Of a DNA stretch of 64,000 nucleotides, positions 1 through 10,900 are shown in pieces. The notes under the pieces were generated by a model. It made no database searches. It saw only the letters and a program-made list of their open reading frames with translations, and had not been told where the DNA came from. A program made the position numbers and the translations under genes. Source of the DNA: Lepidodermella squamata. Its lineage: Eukaryota > Gastrotricha. The stretch lies in NCBI GenBank assembly GCA_047495785.1, contig JBLDXI010000059.1:186001-250000 (forward strand), given 5' to 3'. Position 1 is the stretch's first letter. Each line of letters opens with the position of its first letter.

Positions 1-1628
1 GCAGCCAGTCAGCAGGCCACGCATTCACAGACTCAGCAATCAGCTTCCAGGCTAAGCGAGGTTCAGGGCTCGTCAAACTGGACGAAGACAGCTTGTTGAG
101 TTTTTCCAGAAAATTCACGCGCAGGCGCATTTCGCTAATCGCGTCGGCTTCCGCCTCAATCACTTCGTTCTGCTTAAACACGACAGCGCCAGGCTCTTTT
201 ATCGGCCCAGGATCAGGAGGCGATTCAATGCGGAATGTTTTAGACCGCGTGCTCTGATCGAGCGTGTTTTCTTTCTGCGCTTCATTCTCATCTTCTTCAA
301 TGACGCTGTCGACAAGGGGATTGCCAGCTTCGAACTGAATTCCAGGCGTAGTTGCAGCTGTTTCAGGGCGGCTGGGATTCAACCGCTTTCGTCGGATTAA
401 ATCAATCGCGTCGATGTTTTTTGTTATCAACTCGGCATTTCTGTTATTAAATTCGGTCATATTCTTGATGATCTCGAGGCACTGTAGTAACCGAGAAATC
501 TCGCCATCGGTAATTTGAAGCGTGTGATCTCCGGTCGCCAACGCTAAAAGCAGGTGCAAAGTGCGCCTTCGAAGTCCATGAAGCCCGTTGACTTCTAGCA
601 AGCGAATAATAGTGCTGATAACGCCGAATTTCATCAATTTCGGCTTGTTCGCTTCAAAGTCACACAGGTGGGTGAGTCCGGTTATCAACGCTTCGACCGC
701 TTCTACAGATACTTTCACGTCGCTTAGATTCTGGTTGCCTGATGCTAATGCGGCATCTAGCCAAGCGGTGATTGCCTTGATGAATACCGCTCCTACGTTT
801 TTCTCATCATTGTAATTATTCTGCGGCTTCTTGTTGTGAAGCAAGTTTAAATGGCACAAAGCCGCGAGGCACTTGACTTCCTCGTCAAGCCCGCTAATCA
901 AAATCGGGAAAATCTGAAATTTGAAGACGTAACTTTTCTGAAGGTGAAGATCAGGTAACATACGTTCATAGCGCCGGCATTAATCATTTCTACCGTGTGG
1001 TCGGGCGTTTTCAGCAAGTTCAGCAGCAATTGGAGACAGCTTTTCGTCAAGAAATTGTTGGGAGCCCCTGCACCCTGCGTCATAGCTGGGTTCTTTATCT
1101 CATTTGACAGGTGTTGCAACATAACTTCAACAGCTCCATGTTTCGCCAGATTCTACAAGATAGCGAATTAAAATCAGGTTATAATTATAACATGAAAATT
1201 AGGTCACATTTCCGAACGGAAAATAGTCGCTAAAATTCGCAGCACTGCCGAAAAGATTCCTTGAAAGTTTATAGAGCCCTTCGTCTTTTGGATTGAAGGA
1301 TTTAACACATTGTTTGATCAGAGCCATGACTATTTCTGAAGTAAAAAGAATGCATGTTGTGAACCTTTTGCCACTTCAACAAAAAACTACCTGCGTATCC
1401 GTTGTCGTCAAGTACAGTTGCTATTTCTTGCCGCCATGCTTTCCATTCGAAATAAGATTTCTGAATTCTCCAAACTGTTTCTCTCAGTTCAGCGTTATTC
1501 GGAGTCCTAGCAGCACTGCTGAGTTTCTGCAAGAACTTGACCCTCGACTTAGTCTCTTGTTTGGCCCCATCAAGAGAAACGATACTCTGGTTTTCGCGCG
1601 GCGTGAACGGCGCGTTTTGCTTTGCCAT
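1..1628 (-). CDS. Armadillo-like helical-repeat protein, 3' end beyond window
   Basis: Four exons were assembled by hand: 1628–1391, 1335–1208, 1152–964 and 913 to the window edge. The three introns are 55, 55 and 50 nt with GT–AG ends, and the frame stays open for about 489 residues. The start ATG at 1628 gives MAKQNAPFTPRENQ. The middle of the protein is a run of leucine-rich amphipathic helices, for example LLLNLLKTPDHTVEMINAGA and a following segment with LDEEVKCLAALCHLNLL, which is the look of ARM/HEAT repeats. A charged, low-complexity linker follows (about residues 345–420), then a second helical part. I do not recognise the family. Unlike most genes here, no clear splice acceptor is seen just before the ATG. 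It lies 457 nt downstream of the BTBD9-like gene on the same strand. The exon structure is well supported; the function is unknown. Confidence 0.72.
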
Positions 1629-2085
1629 TGCATTAATCTCAAACCAAACCGGCTGCTAACTCATATGTCAAATGATTTTCTCACATATCTACGCATTTAG
1701 CCCACCGTTGCAAAGGAAGCGATCGATATGTTGTGCCAAGCAACACTTATTAGCGAAGAAAGACCGTCCAGTGCGCGACATACTTCTTAGCAAAACCGAG
1801 TCCGCTAATCGAGATTATTGGACATTGCATACCTAAGTATGCGCCCTAAGTTTCCTTTATAGTACCATCAAATTATTTCTTATTTTCTGAGTTTTAATAG
1901 CAAGTTCCTGTTACCCTAGAAAATATTTGTAATATTTCAAAATAAAATGGTTTATTTTTCATCAGTCACGAAATATTGCAGACGACAGGTAAAACGACAA
2001 CAAAAATACAATTCATCTTCAAGTTGGTGATATCATGACAAAAATATTGGTACAAACACGTCTTAATAAATCGAGGTAGAAAATG
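1629..2085. other. Intergenic spacer
   Basis: AT-rich spacer between the stop of the BTBD9-like gene and the start of the armadillo-like gene, both on the minus strand. It must hold the 3' UTR of the former and the 5' end of the latter. I see no RNA gene, repeat or convincing coding segment in it. Confidence 0.5.
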
Positions 2086-3481
2086 TTACGCTCCTTTAGT
2101 GCAAGCAAGCTCAATAATCGAACCTTGCTCGTTTTTCGCGAGGTGAATACGAGGATTAGTAGCAGGGCATTCAAAAGACTCGATTCGAAATTCCGGTTTC
2201 CCACGCTGTTCGCCAGTTCCCTGAATTTTCACTAAGACAAACAAGCAATTTAACAATATTAAACGAAGAAAATATAGCTATTAATACCTTGCATTACCGG
2301 CCTTTTCGGAAACAAAATCACTAGAGCTCCACCGAGATATCTATCATTGCAATCAGCAACAGTCGTCCATTCTTCGCCGTCGAGAGATGTTGAAACGTGG
2401 AATCGATAGCGCGGGGCACAGCGGCATTCATCAAAGGCGCAATTCCTGCACTTCCCACACAGGTCATTTGACAATGGCTTCCACCCACCGGCGTAGTAAC
2501 TCGGAAATGTCAGTTTCATGGAATCAACTTGGCAAGCTCTGCCCAGCCGAACGATCACGTGATTTTCATCCGCAATGTGATGAGCGGTATACAGCTCCAT
2601 CGAATGATCACATCTAGCGGCACTGGTAATTATCGCACCGTTTAGAATACTTGCCACATTGGCTTCAGGCTCTAATAACTTGAATTTCACCCTAAAAACG
2701 AAATTAGCTACCAAGTCTTACCTAGTAAGCGTGGTTGACTAGCCGGTTGCTTCGTCAGGTCGATTTCCCAAGATGCGGCTAATCTAAATAGCTCGGCTAC
2801 TTGCGATATTGAAAGATCGTCGAGTTCAACTAGGCTGAATCGGATTAATGGCACCAGGCTGGAGTAGGAAACGGATTTTTGGTTTGCTAGCCAACGGCTA
2901 ACGGCGGTGATTATTTCAATTTCCGCTACAGCGAGTTCATCTCTACAAATAATTTTTTGAACAGCTTCTGCAGATAATCGTAAAAAATCGTCGCTTTTCA
3001 GCATATCGCTAGCGTTAGCGTCAATACAAAGAAGGCATTTATTCGAGATAGAGGCGATACCCAGCAACAAACCCACGCCGTCAAGAATTTCTAGTGCGTT
3101 GGTTTTGTTTGTTATTTCTTGAATATGTGACGAAATTGCCGCAAGGAGTTTCTCGACGTCGTACTCGTGGGCCATCAGTGCTAAATCGGCCAAGTCTATC
3201 AAGTCCATGCTGCCAAGCTCTACCTTTCCGGAATAGAAGTAATCGACCAATCTGCTGAAGATGCATGCTCGCTTGTCCGGTAATTTTATAGGTGCATTCG
3301 ACTGTGATTCTCGGAATGTTGACGTTAGCATTCTCGCAAAAACAGGCGAATGCTTTGTGAGGATGATCCGGTGTAAGCGAAATGTCTCGGTCTCGACTTC
3401 GAAAACGACGTCGCGCTCAATGTCATCCAGGAGCGCCAGTAAAACCGAAAGTAGATGGCTTTCGTGATTTACTACGCTCAT
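2086..3481 (-). CDS. BTB/BACK/discoidin protein, BTBD9-like
   Basis: Three exons: 3481–2722, 2671–2298 and 2220–2086, with introns of 50 and 77 nt, giving 422 residues. The N-terminal BTB fold shows the typical core DVVFEVETETFRLHRIIL with PVFARML; a BACK-type helical region follows (about residues 120–250). Exon 2 starts LEPEANVASILNGA and carries a discoidin (F5/8 type C-like) segment with YRFHVSTSLDGEEWTTVAD, and the protein ends near FRIESFECP. The order BTB–BACK–discoidin and the sequence around FECP fit BTBD9, a proposed substrate adaptor for cullin-3 ubiquitin ligases. Human BTBD9 has two discoidin domains and about 612 residues, so this copy is short and seems to keep one. A pyrimidine-rich splice acceptor ends at 3489, 7 nt before the ATG. 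The family call is good; strict orthology is less certain. Confidence 0.82.
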
Positions 3482-3489
3482 TTCAGGTC

Positions 3490-6377
3490 TAAAATACAAA
3501 ATCACACTAGCCTCAACCTTCAAATTATAGCTGTTATCTGGCGAATACTAGCTTACAATTTATATAAACAACGAATCTTCAATAACTAAAATGTCAGATC
3601 AATAAAGCCGAGAGATGAGCTTTGATTATTATTCAACTCGACACCGCCACTCAAACACAAATACATTTGAAAAATAAAATAAAATGCATCATGCGCGAAG
3701 TGGAAATATTGTTCTTTTGGATTTGAAAAATTCATGAATTAAAAATTAGATGATGACAAAGTACCTATGGGATAAAAATTTAGCGTTATCGGAGTATTGC
3801 ATTAACTATTTTATAATACATGGCGGCAATCTCAGCAGCTGATATTTGAGGGCATATAAATAAAATGGCAGCTTGAAGTAATAAAACCAGGAAAGATATC
3901 GAAAGACTGAAATTAGCGAGATAAATAGATTGTTTCAATTCAGCTAATTGGATCAAGTAGTATTTTTGCTGCTGTTTTGAGATTACAAATATTAACGTCT
4001 TCCTCACCCAGCTTGCCGCGCTATCGCGCTTCGTAGCATGTATAAAACATAAAACGCGTATTTACTTGAAATTACATGCGTGAGTAAACCATGAGTGCAA
4101 GTTGGCTCTTTCATAACAAAGCGGTACCCGCCGATTTTCAGCGATATAACCTCATTTAATAGCGTATATCGTGGATTATTCGTTCGGATTCAGGTGCTTT
4201 CTGGGTTGTTTAGTATGTTCGCTATTCTCGAGCAAACTCGGTATGTTTATATTTACAGCGTGAATAAAACAAGCCAGGTTGCCTCCAAAGAAAAACAATC
4301 ATTCCAATCAAGTGCATTAGGAAGGCATTTAAAGTCACACCAAGATGAAGAAAGACACAGAAGAGTTACCATTTCCCTTTCACCACATCATTACATCTGA
4401 TCCACAATAAAGCTGGAATTTTGCACGGCCCGTTGGGTCGTTCACATTTAAATAACGCACAAAGAAATGGTAATAAGTAATAAGCGTTCAGATGTTAGCC
4501 TATTCACAGGTCTCGATTTCTAGGCAAGTTGCATCCGGCTTCAAAATGTTTGACAACTTGAAAGCGTTCAACATTTCAACAAACAAGCTAAGACTGTGTG
4601 ACTAGGCTTCCGATTCTAAAACTGGAAATAGAAACTAGAAGCTAATTTACTGGAATTCAAGCACTGCTGAGTTCCTGCAAGGTCTAGGAGTTTCACTAGA
4701 CACTAGGCCGCAGAACAATGTACCATGACATTGTGCACCGAGCAGAACTATTTACCAGAATAGAGTGGAAAGTTGTACCAGAATTACTCAACATATGTTC
4801 CAATTGGACAGCTTTGACAAGGACATGCTTGTTACACACATACAAAAACGATCAGGTATAAAAAAATGAAAAAAGACATAGAAAATGTTTCAGACGTAAT
4901 CTAATTATTCGACAGCTTACTACTTCTTGTATCGGACAGAAGGAAAGAGTAGGACAATAAAGGACATTAGCAAGGACAACTTTTCCGAGCTACACTTGGA
5001 AGTGACAGCTAAGCTATTTATTAAAACCGATGACGCCCCTGGTTTACTAGTCTCCGATGGGGAGCCATAATGAGCAAAGGCGACGTTATAAATACAACAA
5101 CCAACAACAACGATCGAATGTTTGCGCCCATAGTGACAGACTAATTCAGTATCTACTTATTCGGGGAGAAAAGTAAAATAAACTTTTGCTGACTCTCATC
5201 GCAATATCTCAGTGACGTTCGTTCTGTAGGAAACAGGGATCGTTTTGCAGGAAAGCAGACCAGGGTTTTTAGGAAAGGCACGAAACTGTAGGTAGTTTGA
5301 GCAACCGAAATCACTCAAAAAGGTCAATGGGAAGGAAGATGCGCTATGGAGATGGAAGAGCCGTCTTCCGTAACGCAAGAAGACACTAATTTCAAACTAA
5401 GGAGAGGAAGCTAGGTCGCAAATAAGCAAAAAATTAGAAGAGCTATGATTGTCATTCAACTCATCTTCATCCTCGATTGCTGATGTTATTGATTGGCAAT
5501 GGAATAAGTAATCGAATCGTCTAGACTTAGCTTAGCTTCAAAGCGAAAACAGCGCTTTCGTTAGTTAGTTAGTTAGTTTGATTCCGTTCTCTCCTGCCAA
5601 GTTCCGATCATTAGACTCCGTTTCCTAAAAATCCCCGCTTATTTTCATACAAAAGACAAAAGTCTTCTGGTTACCTACAAAACTGATTCAACGTCTGCTT
5701 TGTGCCTAATTTTTGGATTTTTGGATTTTGAAAAAAACGCGCGCAATGATTTTCAACAAAGTTAAAAATCAATTAACAAATTAAAATTTTAAATTATTTT
5801 TCATTTAATACTGAAAATTTAATTTTTGTTTGCGCGCGTAATTCAAATTTTGAAAGTGGTTCGTGCTTCGTGTCACCCTTGAATTGAATGTCTAGCATGT
5901 AGATTCTTGCTTCGATGTGAACTCGATGTGAACCTCCGCTAAGGGTGACACGGCTTCACTATTTTGCATTAGCATAATATTGCATCCATTCCCGCGCAGC
6001 CTTGATGCTTCAAGTGGTGTTATAATGCACTGGCATGACTTGGATGACTTGGACTTCGACCTAGCCTTATGACTGAAAAATTAATTACTATCCTGATTTC
6101 TTGGCTAATTTATGAGGCTAAGGTATAAGGTATATGGTATCAACACACAACACCAGATGATTACGTTAGGAATAGCGAATAGGAGTGTAGTTTTGCCCTT
6201 GAACCCTTCGCATTCAGTGTGTGCTACTATTTTGTATTTTGTCGCCCGAAGGTCATTCGGTGCGCCCCTTGAAGTGGAAACCAGGTTTCTAAAAGTTGTC
6301 ATGTTTGATTATCAGTCCGGCTCTGTTTCTCTGTCTTATTATATCTTGCCGATTTTCAACTTTATTTACCACCTGTA
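3490..6377. other. Long intergenic region with no recognised gene
   Basis: About 2.9 kb between the divergent BTBD9-like and POC1 genes. Every open stretch is short and looks random. Visible structure includes an AT-rich block at about 5,720–5,845 bounded by inverted GCGCGC-containing ends, a pair of inverted 11-mers (GTGTCACCCTT near 5,870 and its complement near 5,940), and a short TTAG run near 5,560. Promoters for both flanking genes probably lie here, but I cannot point to them. Confidence 0.5.
5722..5842. repeat. AT-rich inverted repeat with GCGCGC ends
   Basis: An A/T-rich core is flanked by AACGCGCGCAATGA on the left and TTTGCGCGCGTAATT on the right, which are approximately complementary. 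It could be a decayed MITE or a cruciform-forming AT-rich repeat. The arms are imperfect and no target-site duplication is clear. Confidence 0.35.
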
Positions 6378-6399
6378 GAAGTGTTCGAATTTGATTCAA

Positions 6400-7858
6400 A
6401 TGGCCGATTTACTCGAACAACCGTCGCTGGAGCGTCATTTTAAAGGGCATAGAGACACTGTTTCTTCGCTTGATTTTTCACATTCGATGAAACATGTGGC
6501 CTCTGGTTCTCATGACTCTTATGTCATGCTATGGTCAATGAAGCCGCAGATGAGAGCGTATAGATTCAATGGACATAAAGATGCAGTGATGTGCGTTCGT
6601 TTTTCACCCGAAGACCACCTACTTGCATCAGCATCCAGAGACAAAACAGTGAGGTTGTGGATCCCTAATATCCGAGGAGAATCTACAGTATTTAAAGCGC
6701 ACACAGCCACGGTGAGAAGCGTTGATTTCGCCCCCGATGGCCAATCATTCTGCACGGCTAGCGATGACAAAACTGTAAAATTGTGGACGGTTCATCGGCA
6801 AAAATTTGTCTCGTCGTATTGCAGTCACCAAAACTGGGTCCGTTGTGCTCGATTCAGCCCAGATGGAAGACTACTCGCGTCTTGTAGTGATGACAAAACA
6901 GTGAAAATCTGGGAACGCCAATCTCGCGATGCGTTGCACACTTTCTTCGAGAGTGGGGGTTTTGCCACCTCTCTGGATTTTCATCCAAGTGGAACTTGTC
7001 TCGCCGCTGCTGGATCGGACGGTACTTGCAAGATTTGGGATTTGCGAATGAACAAATTACTGCAGCATTACACTGCACACAGCCAGACAGTAAATTCTGT
7101 TAGTTTCCATCCAGGGGGTGGTTTTCTGCTCACAGCATCAGATGACGCTACTATGCGGGTCTTCGATGTGTTGGAAGGTCGTCTACTTTTCACCCTTCAT
7201 AGCCATAGAGGTCCTGTTCTTAACAGCGTGTTTTCACGCTCGGGTGACATGTTCGCATCTGGCGGAGCTGATGAGCAGGTTTGGTCCCAATGTCTTACAT
7301 TTACTTGATTCTATGGCAGTTTTTATTCAGGTGTTTGTATGGCGAATGAACGTCGACAAAAGTGTTCGTGGTGTTGGTGGCTCTAACCGCTTCAACACTG
7401 AAGGTATCGTCGTACCGCGGATGTTAAGCCCGGTGGACACTCGAAACGCTGCATCGACTGTCGTTCGCCCGCCTCCACCTCTTGAAGCAAACGGAGGCGG
7501 CATTACTGACATAGGCCCAGCCTTGTTTTCTAACGGAGGCCCAAGCTCTCATGCTGACAAAGGTCTTCACGAACTGGGCGTCACATCATCTGATCGCGAG
7601 AAGTTGAAAGATCGCTCTGTGAACGTTACTCGCTCGGCTTCGTTTGGCCGCACGAAAACGGAGCGGCTCGAACCCCGCGAAGCTACTATTCCGCCCGAAC
7701 TTTCCACCACACTCGAGCAGATCGTTTCTCAGCTTGACATCCTCACGCAAACCGTCGCTATTCTGGAGCAGCGCCTGACAATAACCGAAGACAAATTGCG
7801 AGAATGCATCGAAAACCAACAGAAAATCACTCTCCAAGTGCGGCCGCAAGATCTGTAG
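6400..7858 (+). CDS. POC1: POC1 centriolar WD40 protein
   Basis: Two exons, 6400–7278 and 7331–7858, joined across a 52-nt intron, giving 468 residues. Seven WD40 repeats fill residues 1–300, with signatures such as [40 protein letters not shown] and SDDKTVKIW. The intron interrupts the last repeat ([13 protein letters not shown]). After a variable linker, the C-terminal POC1 coiled coil is clear: [20 protein letters not shown] followed by [20 protein letters not shown]1 proteins bind centriole and basal-body microtubules and are needed for centriole stability and cilia. The order and both diagnostic regions match vertebrate POC1A/B along the whole length. The start at 6400 is the first ATG in frame and sits 21 nt after an acceptor ending CCTGTAG at 6378. 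The condensin gene begins 116 nt after the stop. Confidence 0.95.
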
Positions 7859-7974
7859 CCAACGAACACTTATCATCTTATTCACGCATTTCCTCACTTT
7901 TGTACTCGCACGCATTGTTTTCGCATCACTGTTACGATTATTATGATGTTTTTATATAAACATGAAGCCAAGGG
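7859..7974 (+). other. 116-nt spacer between POC1 and NCAPG
   Basis: Very short same-strand spacer without an AATAAA signal. It ends in a T-rich stretch (GATGTTTTTATATAAAC) shortly before the NCAPG start. It is too small for two ordinary independent UTRs plus a promoter, so the two genes may be cotranscribed. Confidence 0.5.
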
Positions 7975-10900
7975 ATGACCCGAAATAACCACGTTTTTGT
8001 TTATCCTAGAGAAATGATTTTAACTGAGTATTTCGAGAAATGCCAAGAAGATGGGAAAAAAGTGGAGACAGTTGTTCGCGAGATGTACCATCATTTGAAA
8101 ACGATGAAGCCTAAAGAAATTGTCACTGAGCTGATGTGGCACTGGCGCCAGGTTCTCAACGCAGACGAACGAGTTACTTCTGCCCATGCGGTTGAGAAAA
8201 TCCTGGATTTTGTCACAACTGTGGTTGTTACGGCTGGGGATATCGAGAAACGATCGTTGGCTAAGAAAGGCAAGGCGCCGAACCCAGACGAGGAAGCTTG
8301 CAACGAAACATTCGAGCGATTCGCCTTTCATCTGCTTAAATCTAAAGTAAACAGTCTTGATTCAAACTTTTCACAATATTATTTCGATTTTTCATTAGTT
8401 CTTGGTAAATGACAACGCCACGGTGCGTCGGTTGTGTTGCCAAATGTTCGCGAGGCTAATGGCTGGTCTCCCGTCGGATACCGACGTCTCCGAAGAGCTG
8501 TTCACCGAAATGGCCGAGGCGATTTGCGAGCGGCTGACCGACCGATCGCCCGCCGTTCGTCAGGCGGCCGCCCGCGCTGCCTGGCGCCTGCAAGACCCGT
8601 TCGCGCCCGACTGCGCCGTCGCAACCGCCCTGGCGATAATGGCTAGCAACGACCATCACATGGGCTGCCGACTCGCCGCTATTGAGACAATCCACATTCC
8701 AACGCCGATTGGAACGCCGGCTGTCATCGGCCGACTGGCTGACACGTGCGAAAGCGTGCGCCGGGCTGCCCTGAAACGGCTGTGCCAGCGCCAGGACGGC
8801 AGTGTCATTAGCGTGCGAGTTTTGACCCCAGAACACGTCCGAACCGTGCTGGCCCGGGTTGTTTGTGAACCGTCAGCGAAACTGCGCCAATCTTACGGCC
8901 AGCAGTTGTTAATCACGCGATGGTTGGACGAAGACTGCCGCGGCGATATCTGTTCGTTTCTAGCCCTGATCAACGTCGACACTTGCCGCGATCTCGGCCG
9001 ACGTGCCCTACAGTTCATTTTCTCCGCCGAAAGCGACCGCCTTGAAAAAGTTTGCAATTCGTTTACCGTACCTGGTTTCGCTTCGAACGGAACAACCAGC
9101 ACTTCATTGACGGCTGAGCGCGTTTTCGGCTGGTCCGTCCTCCTTGACAGTATCCAGGCCGCGAAGAGCCGAGCCAGTCAGGGCATTGACAACCTGTTCT
9201 CGCGACTTTTACCCGGTTGTTTGGATGAAACTGAAAGCGAGCAGGATGAAAATGGCGAAAAGCGCCACACTTTCAATCTCGCATTTGTTAGCTACGTGTT
9301 CAACTACTTGGCTGATTTGTTCGATTCCCCGCCGAGTGATGACGTTGATCTGCATTCAGCTCTGTTCATCGGCGAGCAGTTACTCGCGATTCTACGCCAT
9401 TACTGCCGTGTGTTGGAGCAGCGTCAAGTTGAACGAGTAATTTCTATGATAACTGAAACGCTGAGTCGTGAGAAGGTTCACCCAAGATTCGTTGACCTGC
9501 TTACCAAACTCATTTGCGATTTACTAGGTAATTTTTCGAGTTTTCTCAGAGCGTAGTTGCAATGCGTTAATTTTTGTAGGCAATGGAATTCCAGCTGTGA
9601 CGCGAGTTGCCGCAATTGTCTCTGAGCTTTTGGATCCTGAACAGTCCTCGCCGAACAAAACTCGAAGCCGTCCGAAGGTCGAACCGCCGAAAGATGAGAA
9701 GCGCTCATTTGCGGAAGATCCGGAGAAATTGCGTGAAATCGAGCTTCATATCGCGTCGTTACGCGTCCGCCTCAACGAGATGCGCGACGATCTCGATGAG
9801 TTGTTGCGATTGCAGCGCTATGAGGACGCGGCTACGTGCCGTGAACGCATCGACGCTATTAAGGAGGAACTGGCCGATGCGATGGCTAATAAACTGCACA
9901 CGTCGAAGGAGCCGGAGGTGGCTGCTGAGGACGAAGAGGAGATGAGCTTAGGAACTCAACAGCTGGCTAACCAACGCCTCAGTGGTAAGCATGATTTTTC
10001 CATCCGATACTGCTTTGCCCGAACCTAGATTCCCAGTGCCGTGTATACAAATGGGATATAGTGAAATCATATCCAAATTATTAAATTCCGTACCAAATTA
10101 TTCCAATCAGTTTTAAATCCCCAAATTTATGACCTAGCCTTCTACCAAAACCTAACCCTAATCTAACCCTAACCAGTTAAATAACGAATGAAATGGTTAG
10201 GTATTAGATTAAATGAAATTTGGTACCGGCGTTAGATTTTCCCTTAACTAAGAGTCGTCTCGGTACAATTAGGCGCCTGAAGATCTGACACGGCCTTGTT
10301 ACAGTCCCAACCGTATCAAAAGTAGATTCTTAAAAATCTCGCTGCTTAAGGTTGATGACACCTCGGAGGGCTGTAGCGAGTTCTAGCAAATTAGAGTGCA
10401 CAGTTACGAAAGTAATTGATTCGTAGACATTCCCATTGCGACAGCTGAACCCCGTTGGGTAAAATAAAAATGAGCAGATTAATGACTGAAGTTATCATCT
10501 GCTCAGTGAAGTTATTCCGGCCAGCGATAAGCGATTTACAAGGACAACTGATCCGAAATATAAAAGCTGGACAGTAGACATTTACCTACAACAAATATGT
10601 TGATTTATGCAATTCGTGGATGAATCATGAAGAATCAAACTTGTGTGGTACTATCGACTCGATTTCTTCCAGTCATTCCATACTTGATTCACGGCTGATA
10701 TTGGTGATCAAGTTCCAGCACTTCTCGATCAACTTCTGCTCCATTCTTTCCGACGCATGGCTAACGAGCAGAATCATCACGCGAAGCGGAAAAGCCGGGT
10801 GCTGATCTTGCTGGCGGTAGAAGAAATCGGCGACTGTCTTATTGATCTTGCTCGTCGACAGGACGCTGAGATGCTCACCTGGGCGTAGGTAGCATGGAAC

